64,000 nt of DNA from the NCBI RefSeq assembly GCF_030813595.1, contig NZ_JAUSUH010000001.1, forward strand, positions 62,001 to 126,000. The letters are read 5' to 3'. This document shows positions 18,262-27,034 of the stretch, piece after piece. This stretch comes from Ancylobacter vacuolatus. Lineage in GTDB: Bacteria; Pseudomonadota; Alphaproteobacteria; Rhizobiales; Xanthobacteraceae. A program made the position numbers and the translations under genes. The notes beneath the pieces are model-generated. The model worked only from the letters and a program-made list of their open reading frames with translations, was not told the DNA's origin and did not search any database. Every line of letters begins with the position of its first letter. The stretch's first letter is position 1.

Positions 18262-19440
18262 ATGACGGACCAGAATGCGTCGATTCTGGTGGTCGACGAT
18301 GTCGCGGAAAACCGGGACCTCTTGATGCGGCGGCTGAAGCGGCTCGGCTTCAGCCATATCGACCAGGCCGCCAATGGCATCGAGGCGCTGGCCGCCATCG
18401 ACCACAAGCCCTACGATCTCGTGCTGCTCGACATCATGATGCCGGAGCTGGACGGTTTCGGCGTGCTGGACCAGCTGCGCGCCGACGGCCGGATCAACGA
18501 TCTGCCCGTCATCGTCGTCTCGGCGCTCAGCGAGATCGAGCCTGTCGTGCGCTGCATCGAGCTTGGCGCCGACGATTTCATCTTCAAGCCGTTCAACCCG
18601 ACGCTGCTGCGCGCCCGCGTGCTTGCCACGCTGGAGAAGAAGGGGCTGCGCGACCGCACCCGCGATGAGCTCAAGCGCAAGCAGGCCGAGCTCACGGAAG
18701 CCCGCACGCTGCAGCTGGCGCTGGTGCCGCCGCCCTTCGCCGGTGTGTTCGGCGGGCGGGGTCTCACCATCGACGTGCTGCTGGAGCCGGCGAAGGAAGT
18801 GGGCGGCGATCTCGTCGATTTTTTCCCCGTCGGCGACACGAAGATGGTGGCGGTGATCGGCGACGTCTCCGACAAGGGGGCGGGCGCGGCGCTGATGATG
18901 GCGCGCACCCATTCCATGTTCCGCTCGCTCGGCACCCGTCCGGATGCGGCCGAACTCTTCGCCGATCCGGCGCGGGCGGCGGGGCTGGTGAACGACGCGC
19001 TGGCGCGCGGCAACGCGTCCTGCATGTTCGTGACGCTGCTGCTGGCGGTGCTCGACGTGCCCACCGGCACCCTCGCCTTTGTTCGCGCCGGCCATGTGCC
19101 GCCTTATCTACGGGCGGTCGATGGCACGGTGTCGCGGCTCACCGCCGCCGGCGGCCCGGCACTCGGCGTGGTGGAAGACTTCGTCTTCCGCGCCGCGTCC
19201 GTCTCCCTCGCTCCGGGTGAGCGCCTGCTGGTGGTGACGGACGGGCTGACCGAGGCGCATGACCATTCCGGCGCGCTCTATGGCGAGGAGCGGGTCGGCG
19301 ATTTTCTGGCCGCGCTCGGCGAGGAGACGGCGCCGCTGCCGCGCCTCGCGGCAGGGGTGCGAGCCTTCGAGGCCGGGCTGCCGGCCTTTGACGACATGGC
19401 GGCGCTGCTGCTGACGCTGGACCCGCCCGGCGTGGCGTGA
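18262..19440 (+). CDS. Receiver domain plus PP2C-type phosphatase (RsbU-like response regulator)
   Basis: A 392-residue protein. Residues 1-125 form a receiver with phospho-acceptor Asp at about residue 57 (LVLLDIMMPELDGFG) and the conserved Lys of DFIFKPFNP. After a short helix comes a SpoIIE/RsbU-type PP2C phosphatase (about residues 150-390) with GGDLVDFFPV and GDVSDKGAGAALMMA. Such proteins dephosphorylate STAS anti-anti-sigma proteins. A STAS protein and its kinase are encoded about 4.5 kb downstream. The stop overlaps or closely abuts the hybrid kinase gene. Confidence 0.93.
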   Translation: MTDQNASILVVDDVAENRDLLMRRLKRLGFSHIDQAANGIEALAAIDHKPYDLVLLDIMMPELDGFGVLDQLRADGRINDLPVIVVSALSEIEPVVRCIELGADDFIFKPFNPTLLRARVLATLEKKGLRDRTRDELKRKQAELTEARTLQLALVPPPFAGVFGGRGLTIDVLLEPAKEVGGDLVDFFPVGDTKMVAVIGDVSDKGAGAALMMARTHSMFRSLGTRPDAAELFADPARAAGLVNDALARGNASCMFVTLLLAVLDVPTGTLAFVRAGHVPPYLRAVDGTVSRLTAAGGPALGVVEDFVFRAASVSLAPGERLLVVTDGLTEAHDHSGALYGEERVGDFLAALGEETAPLPRLAAGVRAFEAGLPAFDDMAALLLTLDPPGVA

Positions 19441-19460
19441 CGATCAGGGGACATTGGGGA

Positions 19461-21752
19461 ATGACGGAAGACGAGTGGGTGAGCGAGGCGACGCTGCTGC
19501 GCGCGACGCTGGAGAACATGTCGCAGGGCGTCGCCATGTATGACGGCCGGCATCGTCTCGTCACCTGGAACCAGCTGTTCCGCGACTATCTCGACATGCC
19601 GGAGGAGTTTCTCGGCACCGAGCACACCTTCTCCGACTATATCCGCTATCTCGGCGCCCGCGGCGAATTCGGCGATGTCGACATCGACACAGCGCTCGCC
19701 CAGCGTCTCGCCCAGCTTGAAAGGCCGCACCGCTTCGAGCGCACGCGGCCGGACGGGACCGTCCTCGAAGTGCGGCGCGACCCGGTGCCGGGCGGCGGCT
19801 TCATTGCCATCTACACCGACATCACCGAGCGCAAGCGCGCCGAGATGAAGCTGCGCGAGGATGAGGAGCAACTGCGCGCCATCGACGCCGCCGCGCCGAT
19901 CGGCCTGCTCATCATGGATATGGCGGGCAAGGTCGTGCGCCATTCCAATGGCTGCTTCGGCCGGCTGATCGGGCGCGACGCCGGCACGCTCATCGGCTGC
20001 CCGCTGCGTGAGCTGTTCGCCGACCCTGCGCGCGGGCAGGAACTGGCGGACATCCTGGCCACGCCGTCGAGCGAACGTCGGGAGTTCAACCTGCCGCACA
20101 CCGACAGCTCGACCATCTGCACCATGGTCTCGCATGAGCCGCTGGAGTTCCGCGGCGCGCCGGCGGTGATCGCCACCTTCGTCGACATCAGCGACCGGGT
20201 CCGCATGGAGCAGCAGCTGCGCGAGGCCAAGGAGGCGGCGGAATCGGCCAGCCGGGTGAAGTCGGCCTTCCTCGCCAATATGAGCCATGAGCTGCGCACG
20301 CCGCTCAACGCCATCATCGGCTACAGCGAAATCCTCTCCGAGGACGCGGCCGACGCCGGCGACAGCGCCATGGTCGCCGACCTCGACAAGATCCAGGCGG
20401 CGGGCAAGCATCTTCTGGGGCTGATCAACGACATTCTCGACCTCTCCAAGATCGAGGCGGGGCGCATGGATGTCTATCTGGAACAGGTGTTCCTGGCCCG
20501 CATGGTCGAGGAGGTGAAGACCATTGTCGGGCCGATGATGCAGAAGAACGGCAACAGCTTCGTCGTCGACTGCCCGGTGGAGATCGGCACGCTGCGCACC
20601 GACGTCACCAAGCTGAAGCAGAGCCTGATCAACCTGCTGAGCAACGCCGCGAAATTCACCAAGGACGGCACGGTGACGCTGCGCATCGCCCGCGAGACGC
20701 TGGCCGACGGTGCGGGCGCGGTGCGCTTCGACGTGAGCGACAGCGGCATCGGCATGAGCGAGGAGCAGATGGGCCGGCTGTTCCAGGCCTTCACCCAGGC
20801 GGATTCCTCCACCACCCGCAATTTCGGCGGTACCGGGCTGGGCCTGACCATCACCAAGCATTTCGCCGCCATGCTGGGCGGCACCATTTCGGTGGCGAGC
20901 GAGGCGGGCAAGGGTTCCACTTTCACCATCGAGCTGCCGGTGGAGGCGCGGGTGGCCGGCGCGCAGATGGAAGAGGACGATATCGTCGATCCCGGCGTGC
21001 CGTCCGAGCCCGGGGCGATCACCGTTCTGGTGGTGGATGACGACCCGGCGGTGCATGACGTGCTCACCGCCACGCTCGGCAAGGAAGGCTATGTGCTGCG
21101 CCACGCGCGCGACGGCGTCGAGGCGCTGAACATCATGCGCAAGGAACCGCCTGATATCGTCACGCTTGATGTGATGATGCCGAAGATCGACGGCTGGTCG
21201 GTGCTCGGAATCATGAAATCCGAGCCGGCGCTGGCGCATATCCCGGTGATCATGCTCACCATCGTCGACGACCGCAATCTCGGCTATTCGCTCGGCGCCT
21301 CGGAATACATGACCAAGCCGATCGACCGGCAGCGGCTGATCGCGCTGATCCACAAATTCGCCCCCGGCAATGAGGATGGCGTGGTGCTCGTCGTCGATGA
21401 TGACGAGCAGGTGCGCGCCATCATGCGCTCGACCATCGAGGGCGTCGGCCTGCCGGTGGCCGAGGTGGCGAACGGAGAGCAGGCGCTGGAGTGGCTGGGC
21501 GCCCACCCGCTGCCCGCCCTGGTCCTTCTCGACCTGATGATGCCTGTCATGGACGGCTTCGCCTTTCTCACCCGGGTGAGGGCCGAGCCGGCCTATGCCG
21601 AGCTCCCCATCGTCGTGCTCACCGCCAAGGAACTGACCGAGGACGAGCGCGAGTTTCTCGCCTGCAACACGCTGCTGATCCTGAACAAGGGCGCGCAGCC
21701 GATCGGCTCGCTCGGCGCCGCGCTCGGCACGATCGCCAGCCACGGCCATTGA
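19461..21752 (+). CDS. PAS-containing hybrid histidine kinase with two receiver domains
   Basis: About 763 residues from ATG 19461; a GTG at 19437 overlapping the previous stop is the alternative. The order is: PAS-type domain (about 10-130); second PAS (about 140-250); H-box FLANMSHELRTPLNAIIGYS with His near residue 276; ATPase domain with N-box LINLLSNAAKF and the FGGTGLGLTITKHF G2 box; receiver 1 (Asp about 570, TLDVMMPKIDGW); and receiver 2 (Asp about 691, LLDLMMPVMDGF). No transmembrane segment is visible, so it is cytosolic and senses through PAS. It is translationally close to its neighbours on both sides. Confidence 0.94.
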   Translation: MTEDEWVSEATLLRATLENMSQGVAMYDGRHRLVTWNQLFRDYLDMPEEFLGTEHTFSDYIRYLGARGEFGDVDIDTALAQRLAQLERPHRFERTRPDGTVLEVRRDPVPGGGFIAIYTDITERKRAEMKLREDEEQLRAIDAAAPIGLLIMDMAGKVVRHSNGCFGRLIGRDAGTLIGCPLRELFADPARGQELADILATPSSERREFNLPHTDSSTICTMVSHEPLEFRGAPAVIATFVDISDRVRMEQQLREAKEAAESASRVKSAFLANMSHELRTPLNAIIGYSEILSEDAADAGDSAMVADLDKIQAAGKHLLGLINDILDLSKIEAGRMDVYLEQVFLARMVEEVKTIVGPMMQKNGNSFVVDCPVEIGTLRTDVTKLKQSLINLLSNAAKFTKDGTVTLRIARETLADGAGAVRFDVSDSGIGMSEEQMGRLFQAFTQADSSTTRNFGGTGLGLTITKHFAAMLGGTISVASEAGKGSTFTIELPVEARVAGAQMEEDDIVDPGVPSEPGAITVLVVDDDPAVHDVLTATLGKEGYVLRHARDGVEALNIMRKEPPDIVTLDVMMPKIDGWSVLGIMKSEPALAHIPVIMLTIVDDRNLGYSLGASEYMTKPIDRQRLIALIHKFAPGNEDGVVLVVDDDEQVRAIMRSTIEGVGLPVAEVANGEQALEWLGAHPLPALVLLDLMMPVMDGFAFLTRVRAEPAYAELPIVVLTAKELTEDEREFLACNTLLILNKGAQPIGSLGAALGTIASHGH

Positions 21753-21761
21753 GAGGGCGCG

Positions 21762-22133
21762 ATGACGAAGATTCTCCTCGTCGAGGACAATGAGATGAAC
21801 CGCGACATGCTCTCGCGGCGCCTCGCCCGTAACGGCTTCGAGGTGGTGATCGCGGTCAACGGGCAGGAGGGCGTGGACCTCGCCCTTTCCGAAAAGCCGG
21901 CGCTGATCCTGATGGATATGAGCCTGCCGGTGCTGGATGGCTGGGAGGCGACGCGGCAGGTGAAGGCCAACCCGGAAACGGCCGCGATTCCCGTCATCGC
22001 ACTCACCGCCCATGCCATGGCTTCGGACCGCGAGCAGGCGATGGCGGCGGGGTGCGACGATTTCGACACCAAGCCGGTGGAACTGCCGCGCTTGCTGGAG
22101 AAGATCAAGGCGCGGCTCGGTCTTCCGGGATGA
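21762..22133 (+). CDS. Single-domain response regulator (CheY/DivK-like)
   Basis: A 123-residue stand-alone receiver. The acidic pair is in LLVEDNEMNRD, the phospho-acceptor Asp is at about residue 52 (ILMDMSLPVLDGW), the Thr switch is in VIALTAHAM and the Lys in DTKPVELPRL. It starts nine bases after the hybrid kinase stop, so it is a likely phosphotransfer partner of that kinase. It resembles DivK-type regulators, but it is not clear that it is the cell-cycle protein itself. Confidence 0.93.
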   Translation: MTKILLVEDNEMNRDMLSRRLARNGFEVVIAVNGQEGVDLALSEKPALILMDMSLPVLDGWEATRQVKANPETAAIPVIALTAHAMASDREQAMAAGCDDFDTKPVELPRLLEKIKARLGLPG

Positions 22134-22270
22134 AACGGGCGCCGCGCCGTCACCGTTCTGTCATGCGACGCTTTCATAACGGCCCGCGCCTTGCTCCCGT
22201 ACCGCCTCCCGGCGGCGAGGAAACGGATCGTCGCGCGCGTTCAATAGTCAACCGGACGGCAAGGTAGGCC

Positions 22271-23866
22271 ATGGCGACCATCGCGCTCATGTTCAGCGGG
22301 CTGGGCTTGTTCTTCATCGGGGTACGCGGCCTCTCCGCCAATCTGGTGCCGCTTGTCGGGCGACGGGCCCGCGCCGCCTTTGCCCGCGCGCTGCGCGGCA
22401 ATGTCAGCGCCGCCCTCAGCGGCACGCTGGCGGGGATGATCACCCAGAGCTCCACCGCCGTGTCGTGGATCGTCGTTTCCTTCGTGCGCGGCGGTGTGCT
22501 GACCGATGGGCCGGCGCTGCTGGCGCCGAGCTGGGCCAATGTCGGCACGTCGCTGCTGCCACTGATCGTCGCCGTGGATACCTCGACCGCTGCCGGACTC
22601 GTCATCGGCGTCGTCGGCTTCATGACCTATTTCCGCCTGGCGCGCGGCGACCGCATGCGCAACGTGCTGGAAGCGGCGCTCGGTGCCGGGCTTCTGCTGT
22701 TCGGCATGCATCTGGTCTCCGTCGCCGTCGGCCCGATGCGCGAGGCGCTGCTGGGCCATCCCTGGTGGGAGCAGGCGGTGGAAAATCCCTGGCTGCTGGC
22801 GCTGATCGGCGCCGGCTTCTCGGTGGCGGCGCAGTCCTCCTCGGTGGCGGCGGCGCTGGCGGTGGCGGCGGTTGGCGGCGGCCTGCTGGATTTCGGCACG
22901 GCGCTGCCGCTGATCGCCGGGGCCAATGCGGCGGGGGTGATCAACAATGCCGTGCTGATACCCGGCGAGACGCGGCCCGGCCGGGTCGTGTTCGCGCTGC
23001 AGGTGGTGCAGAAGGGCGCCGGCTCGCTGCTGCTGGTGGCGCTCGCCCTCGTCCTCGCCTGGCGCCCTGATCTGGTCACCGCGCTGGTCGACCCGGGGCA
23101 GGGCGATGTCGGCGCGGCGCTGGCGCTGATCTTCCTGGCGGCACAGATCGGCGGCGCGCTGATTTCGGCCCTGGTGGAGGGGCCGACCCGCCGCATCGTG
23201 GCGCGGCTGCTGCCGATGAACGCGGTCGAGACGCTGTCCCAGCCCGCCTTCCTGCTGCGCGAGGCGCTGGGCGATACCGAGGCGGCGCTCGACCTGTCCA
23301 TGCGCGAGGTGGCGCGCCTGAGTGGGCGGCTGCCGCAGATGATCGAGCATGTGCGCGAGGAGGGAGACCCCGGCGCACCCTCGGCCGCGGTGCTGCGCGC
23401 CGCCGGGGCGACCTTGACCGAAACCACCCGCGCCTATCTCGCCTCGCTGCTCGACGCCCCGCTGGCTCGTGACCAGGTGGCGGTGGCACTGCTGCTCGAC
23501 GACGCCGCGAACAATGCCGGCGCCCTGCACGAGGCGCTTGCCGACTATGCCCAGGAGGCCGCCATTGTCCGCGCCGTGCCGACGGCGCAGCGGCTGAACG
23601 AAGCGCTGCACCTGCTGCTGAGCGCGGTGGCCGACCATGCCGACAGCCTGGGGGCGGAAGAGCCGGAACTGGTGCTGGCCCTGCTCGGCCATCGCGACCG
23701 GCTGATGGAGGATTTGCGCCAGCGCCTCTCCGCGCAGAGCGAACTGACCGCCGAGGAGCAGAACGCGCTGTTCCGCCTGACGGTGCTGTTCGAGCGCATC
23801 GTCTGGCTGGCGCGGCGGTTGGTGAACGGCCTGACGCAGGTGCAGCGCGCCCAGCACGCCGCGTGA
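22271..23866 (+). CDS. Na+/phosphate cotransporter family protein with PhoU-like tail
   Basis: A 531-residue protein. The N-terminal 310 residues contain two inverted PNaS repeats with the QSS signature motifs ITQSSTAVSWIVVSF and AAQSSSVAAALAVA. The C-terminal 200 residues are soluble helical sequence like PhoU. The family imports phosphate with sodium, or exports it in some relatives. It is separated from the response regulator by 137 bases and is probably in the same direction by chance or in a loose operon. No Pho box was recognised upstream. Confidence 0.92.
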   Translation: MATIALMFSGLGLFFIGVRGLSANLVPLVGRRARAAFARALRGNVSAALSGTLAGMITQSSTAVSWIVVSFVRGGVLTDGPALLAPSWANVGTSLLPLIVAVDTSTAAGLVIGVVGFMTYFRLARGDRMRNVLEAALGAGLLLFGMHLVSVAVGPMREALLGHPWWEQAVENPWLLALIGAGFSVAAQSSSVAAALAVAAVGGGLLDFGTALPLIAGANAAGVINNAVLIPGETRPGRVVFALQVVQKGAGSLLLVALALVLAWRPDLVTALVDPGQGDVGAALALIFLAAQIGGALISALVEGPTRRIVARLLPMNAVETLSQPAFLLREALGDTEAALDLSMREVARLSGRLPQMIEHVREEGDPGAPSAAVLRAAGATLTETTRAYLASLLDAPLARDQVAVALLLDDAANNAGALHEALADYAQEAAIVRAVPTAQRLNEALHLLLSAVADHADSLGAEEPELVLALLGHRDRLMEDLRQRLSAQSELTAEEQNALFRLTVLFERIVWLARRLVNGLTQVQRAQHAA

Positions 23867-23885
23867 ACACGCTCGCCCCGAACGA

Positions 23886-24308
23886 TTAGTCGGCCAGCGC
23901 GAAGGTGAGGCGCTTCACGTTGCGGTCCTTCTCGCGCGCATAGGCGAAGCTGTCGCACAAGGTGCGGACGAGATGCACGCCCAGCCCGCCAACGCGCCGC
24001 TCCGCCAGCGCGCCGTCGAGATCGGGCGCGGGAGCGGCGAAGGGGTCGAACGGGTCGCCATCGTCGCTGAAGACCAGGTGCAGCTTGTCGCCCACCCGCC
24101 GCACCTCGATGCCGATCTCGCCGGCCCGACCGTCGGGGTAGCCGTAATCGACGGCATTGTTGAAGAACTCGTCCACCGCCAGCTGCAGCCGGTAGGCCGG
24201 GGTCGTGGCAATGCCGGCCGCCTCCATGAAGGCCTCGATGCGCGAACTGAGCGCGTCGAGCTCGGCCAGATCGTTGGGCAGGCGCAGATCGAGCTCGTGG
24301 TCGGTCAT
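23886..24308 (-). CDS. RsbW-like serine kinase / anti-sigma regulatory factor
   Basis: A 140-residue GHKL ATPase of the SpoIIAB/RsbW class. The N-box is VDEFFNNAVDYGYPD, the G1 box is FSDDGDPFDPF and the G2 glycine loop is VGGLGVHLVRTL. It should bind ATP, phosphorylate the STAS partner and hold a target protein. GGAG precedes the ATG at 24308. It is encoded directly after the STAS gene on the same strand (29-base gap), the usual RsbV-RsbW arrangement. Confidence 0.92.
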   Translation of the reverse strand: MTDHELDLRLPNDLAELDALSSRIEAFMEAAGIATTPAYRLQLAVDEFFNNAVDYGYPDGRAGEIGIEVRRVGDKLHLVFSDDGDPFDPFAAPAPDLDGALAERRVGGLGVHLVRTLCDSFAYAREKDRNVKRLTFALAD

Positions 24309-24337
24309 CGCCCGCTCCGCCGGGTTTGCCGGGACTA

Positions 24338-24670
24338 TCAGGTCATGGTTGCGAGGGCAGCCTCGCGGCTGGGATGGATCGGGATCAGCGAGGAGAAGCC
24401 GCTGACGTCGAACACCTCGTGCACCTGCGGGATGAGGCCGCACACCGCCAATGTGCCGCCGGCCCCGCGGACCAGCTTGGTCGCCTTGAGCACGACGCGC
24501 AGGCCGGCCGAGCTGATATAGGTGAGCTCGGCAAAATCGAGCAGGATGGTGCCCTCGCTGGGGGCGCCGGCGAGGAATTCCTCAAGCTTCGGCGAGGAAC
24601 TGCTGTCGAGCCGTCCCTTGACGGCGGTGACGACGATGGTGCCCGCGACGATGCGGTCGATATGTATCAA
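24338..24670 (-). CDS. STAS-domain anti-sigma factor antagonist (RsbV-like)
   Basis: A 110-residue STAS protein if it starts at TTG 24670, where GGGAG lies seven bases upstream and the length matches the family. The phosphorylation motif is YISSAGLRVVL with Ser at about residue 54. It is the expected substrate of the RsbW-like kinase just downstream and of the PP2C phosphatase at 18.3 kb. A longer frame reaches back to ATG 24868. It would add about 66 residues including RQDFP repeats encoded by a tandem repeat; this is less likely but not excluded. Confidence 0.9.
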   Translation of the reverse strand: MIHIDRIVAGTIVVTAVKGRLDSSSSPKLEEFLAGAPSEGTILLDFAELTYISSAGLRVVLKATKLVRGAGGTLAVCGLIPQVHEVFDVSGFSSLIPIHPSREAALATMT

Positions 24671-24694
24671 GGCCTGGCTCCCGAACTCGGCTTT

Positions 24695-24784
24695 GCGAGG
24701 GAAATCTTGGCGAGGGAAATCTTGGCGAGGGAAATCTTGGCGACGGAGATATTGGCGGCTGAAGTCCTGGCGGCGGAATTTCGG
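24695..24784. repeat. 15-bp tandem repeat upstream of the STAS gene
   Basis: Six head-to-tail 15-bp units. Three are perfect copies of GCGAGGGAAATCTTG (24695-24739) and three are decayed copies (24740-24784). The unit length is a multiple of three, so on the minus strand the array would encode RQDFP pentapeptides in the extended STAS frame. The array begins 25 bases upstream of the preferred TTG start. Confidence 0.95.
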
Positions 24785-24928
24785 TGACGCCGCCGCCGGG
24801 TAGCCGCGCTGCCGAGCGCCTGCCAGCCCACCCGCGCGAGGACGGCTAAGGATTATCGGCAAAGCCAAAGCCGCGCAAGCACAGGGCCCGGCGGGTGCCG
24901 CCGCCCCGCCGAAGCGCGCCTAGGCGGG

Positions 24929-26635
24929 TCAGTGCTCGAAGCGCAGGGTCAGCTTCTGGCGGGTGCCGTCCATGCCGACATTGAGCTTGTCGGCGCGCTT
25001 GCTCAGCATGTAGCCGACGAAGCGGGCCACCGCCTGCGCATCGCCCAGAAGATCCTCCGGCGAGGGCCGATGGGTGGGGATGGCGATCGGCTCGCCGTCA
25101 TAGATCAGGGCGACGTCGAAATTCTCCTCGTCGAAATGCGCCCGCATCTCCAGCGTGCCGGGCGCGACGCCGGTATCCAGCAGCATTTCCACCCCCTCCG
25201 CCACCACGGGTATGGCGGCCGCGATCACGTCGCGGCGTGCGCCCCAGAGGTCGCCCTGATGTTCCAGGAACTCGGTGGCGACGGTGAAGGGGTTTTCCTC
25301 CGCCGTGACGGCGCGCGAGGCCTCCTGGCGGATGCCGATGCGGAAAATCAGGTTGAGCACAATGGCCACGGCGGTGGCGATGGAGAGCGGCGATTCGAGG
25401 ATCGGCTGCGCCCAGTCCGGGGTGAGGCGCACGAGGTCCGGCAGGATCGCCACGGCGATGCCGGTGAGGATGGCGAGGCCGACGGTGAAGATGCGCCGGT
25501 CGCTGAGCCGACGGGACAGGATCAGCTCCATGCCCGCGACGGTGAGGAAGGCGGCGGCATAGATCAGGATTGCGCCGATGACCGGGGCTGGAATGATGGT
25601 GAGCACGCCGATGAGGCGCGGCGAGAAGGCGGCCAGTATGATTAGGATGCCGGAGACGGCGCCCACCCGCCACGCCGTGGTGCCGGTGGCGAAGGCGACG
25701 CCGACCGCCGCCGAGGACGAGGCGCTGGCAAAGCCGCCTGTCACGGCGGTGCCCATGTCGGCGAGCGTGTTGGCCTGGATCGCCCGTCCTGCCTGGTCGA
25801 GATCGGCGCGGCGCCAGTCGGCGTCGTCCATGCGCTGCATCGACACCACCGTTCCCACCATGTCGACGGCGGAGAGCACGCCGGTGATGATGGCGGCCGG
25901 GATAAGGGCCCAGGAGAAGAAGCTGATGCCCGGCCAGCCGAGGCGCGGCAGGTCGACATAGGGCAGGGTGGCGAAGCTCGGGCTCGGCTCCGGCGCAACG
26001 CCGACATAGGCCGCGAGACTCCAGCCGACGGCCGCGCCGATGGCCACCGCGAACAGCCGCAGCATGCCGCGTGAGAAAATCGCCAGCGCGATGATGATGA
26101 CGAGCGTGACCGTGCTGACGAGAGCGTAGCGCATGTCGAGGTCGGGCGTGATCGCCCCCGAAATGCCGAAGGCCCGCCGCAGCGCCGGATCGGCCAGCGC
26201 CACGCCCAGCATGGTGACGGCGACACCGCAGACCTCCGGCGGGAACACCGCCCGCAGCGCGCCCATGAAGCGCGACAGCGTCAGTTGCGACACCGCCGCG
26301 ATCAGGCTCATGCCGGCATAGAGCGCGGGCCCGCCGGCGGCGAGCGACTGCACCGCCAGCGGCATGTGCGCCATGTTGGGAATCTGCACCAGCAGCATTC
26401 CCGCCCCTCGCTTGGGCAGGCATTCCAACAGCGTGGCTAGCCCCATGAAGATGATGCAGCTGGTGATGAAGACCTGCGTGTCGTCGAAGGAAAGCCCGGC
26501 CTCCACCGCTGCCACCAGCGGATAGACGATGAACAGCAGGGCGAGCGTAGCATGCTGCACGCCGAGAATCAGCAGCGTGCTGAGCGGCGGCTTCTCGTCG
26601 GCCGAATAGAGAATGTTCGTCGGCTTGCGCGGCAT
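24929..26635 (-). CDS. NCS2 (xanthine/uracil) permease with C-terminal cytosolic domain
   Basis: About 568 residues. Residues 1-430 form a nucleobase permease of the NCS2 family with 12 or more hydrophobic segments, starting STLLILGVQHATLALLFIVYP and containing the GTAVTGGFASASSSAAVGVA substrate region. The last 130 residues are soluble. They end FVGYMLSKRADKLNVGMDG and contain MLLDTGVAPGTLEMRAHFDE and VALIYDGEPIAI, which resemble a degenerate GHKL ATPase. The transported substrate is unproven. The start is MPRKPTNIL at 26635, after AAGGG. It is encoded next to the RsbV/W genes. Confidence 0.88.
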   Translation of the reverse strand: MPRKPTNILYSADEKPPLSTLLILGVQHATLALLFIVYPLVAAVEAGLSFDDTQVFITSCIIFMGLATLLECLPKRGAGMLLVQIPNMAHMPLAVQSLAAGGPALYAGMSLIAAVSQLTLSRFMGALRAVFPPEVCGVAVTMLGVALADPALRRAFGISGAITPDLDMRYALVSTVTLVIIIALAIFSRGMLRLFAVAIGAAVGWSLAAYVGVAPEPSPSFATLPYVDLPRLGWPGISFFSWALIPAAIITGVLSAVDMVGTVVSMQRMDDADWRRADLDQAGRAIQANTLADMGTAVTGGFASASSSAAVGVAFATGTTAWRVGAVSGILIILAAFSPRLIGVLTIIPAPVIGAILIYAAAFLTVAGMELILSRRLSDRRIFTVGLAILTGIAVAILPDLVRLTPDWAQPILESPLSIATAVAIVLNLIFRIGIRQEASRAVTAEENPFTVATEFLEHQGDLWGARRDVIAAAIPVVAEGVEMLLDTGVAPGTLEMRAHFDEENFDVALIYDGEPIAIPTHRPSPEDLLGDAQAVARFVGYMLSKRADKLNVGMDGTRQKLTLRFEH

Positions 26636-26860
26636 GGGCGGGCCCTTGAGGGAGATGACGGAAGCCGACGTCGCTGCGCCCGTCTGGAACTGGAACGAGG
26701 CTTCCCGCCCTGGCGTGCCGATGGGCGGAGAATCTGTTTGAGCGACTATGGAATTTCGTCCGAAGCCGGGCAAGCTCGCCCATCTGCCAACTTTCGGCCA
26801 TCGATGCGAGGCGCGCGAGGGTTTCGCCCGGTTTGACGGACGGACAATCCCGCACCATCC

Positions 26861-26889
26861 TTGTGGTCGAAAATGATATATTGTATCTT
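26861..26889 (+). promoter_or_regulatory. AT-rich promoter-like island before the riboswitch
   Basis: In very GC-rich surroundings a short AT-rich stretch contains TTGTGG (26861-26866), a 17-base gap, and TATCTT (26884-26889), a plausible sigma-70 type promoter for the riboswitch transcript. It overlaps the imperfect palindrome GATATATTGTATC (26875-26887). The rest of 26636-27034 shows nothing else I can name. Confidence 0.3.
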
Positions 26890-27034
26890 TTAAGTCGAAT
26901 GCGGCGCCCCTGCACGGGAGATAGGCGAAGAGTGTCCGGGCGCCACCCATGTCGCGTTACACGGGACGGCCCCTGCGCGGGGGCGCCCGGCTCTCTTGAC
27001 GACGGGGCGCGAGCGTTTACGGTCGCGGCCGATC

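Noticed and set aside
19278..22013. A 911-codon minus-strand frame across the hybrid kinase region
   Set aside because: This is a shadow of the plus-strand kinase and phosphatase genes. The composition is Arg/His/Gly/Ala-rich without motifs, and the opposite strand has full domain matches.
22241..23857. Very long minus-strand open frame opposite the Na/Pi symporter gene
   Set aside because: It is Arg/His/Gln-rich, has no recognisable domain, and mirrors the third-position GC bias of the plus-strand gene, which has clear family motifs.
24697..24784. Tandem repeat as a CRISPR array
   Set aside because: Units are 15 bp and directly adjacent without spacers, and no cas gene is nearby.
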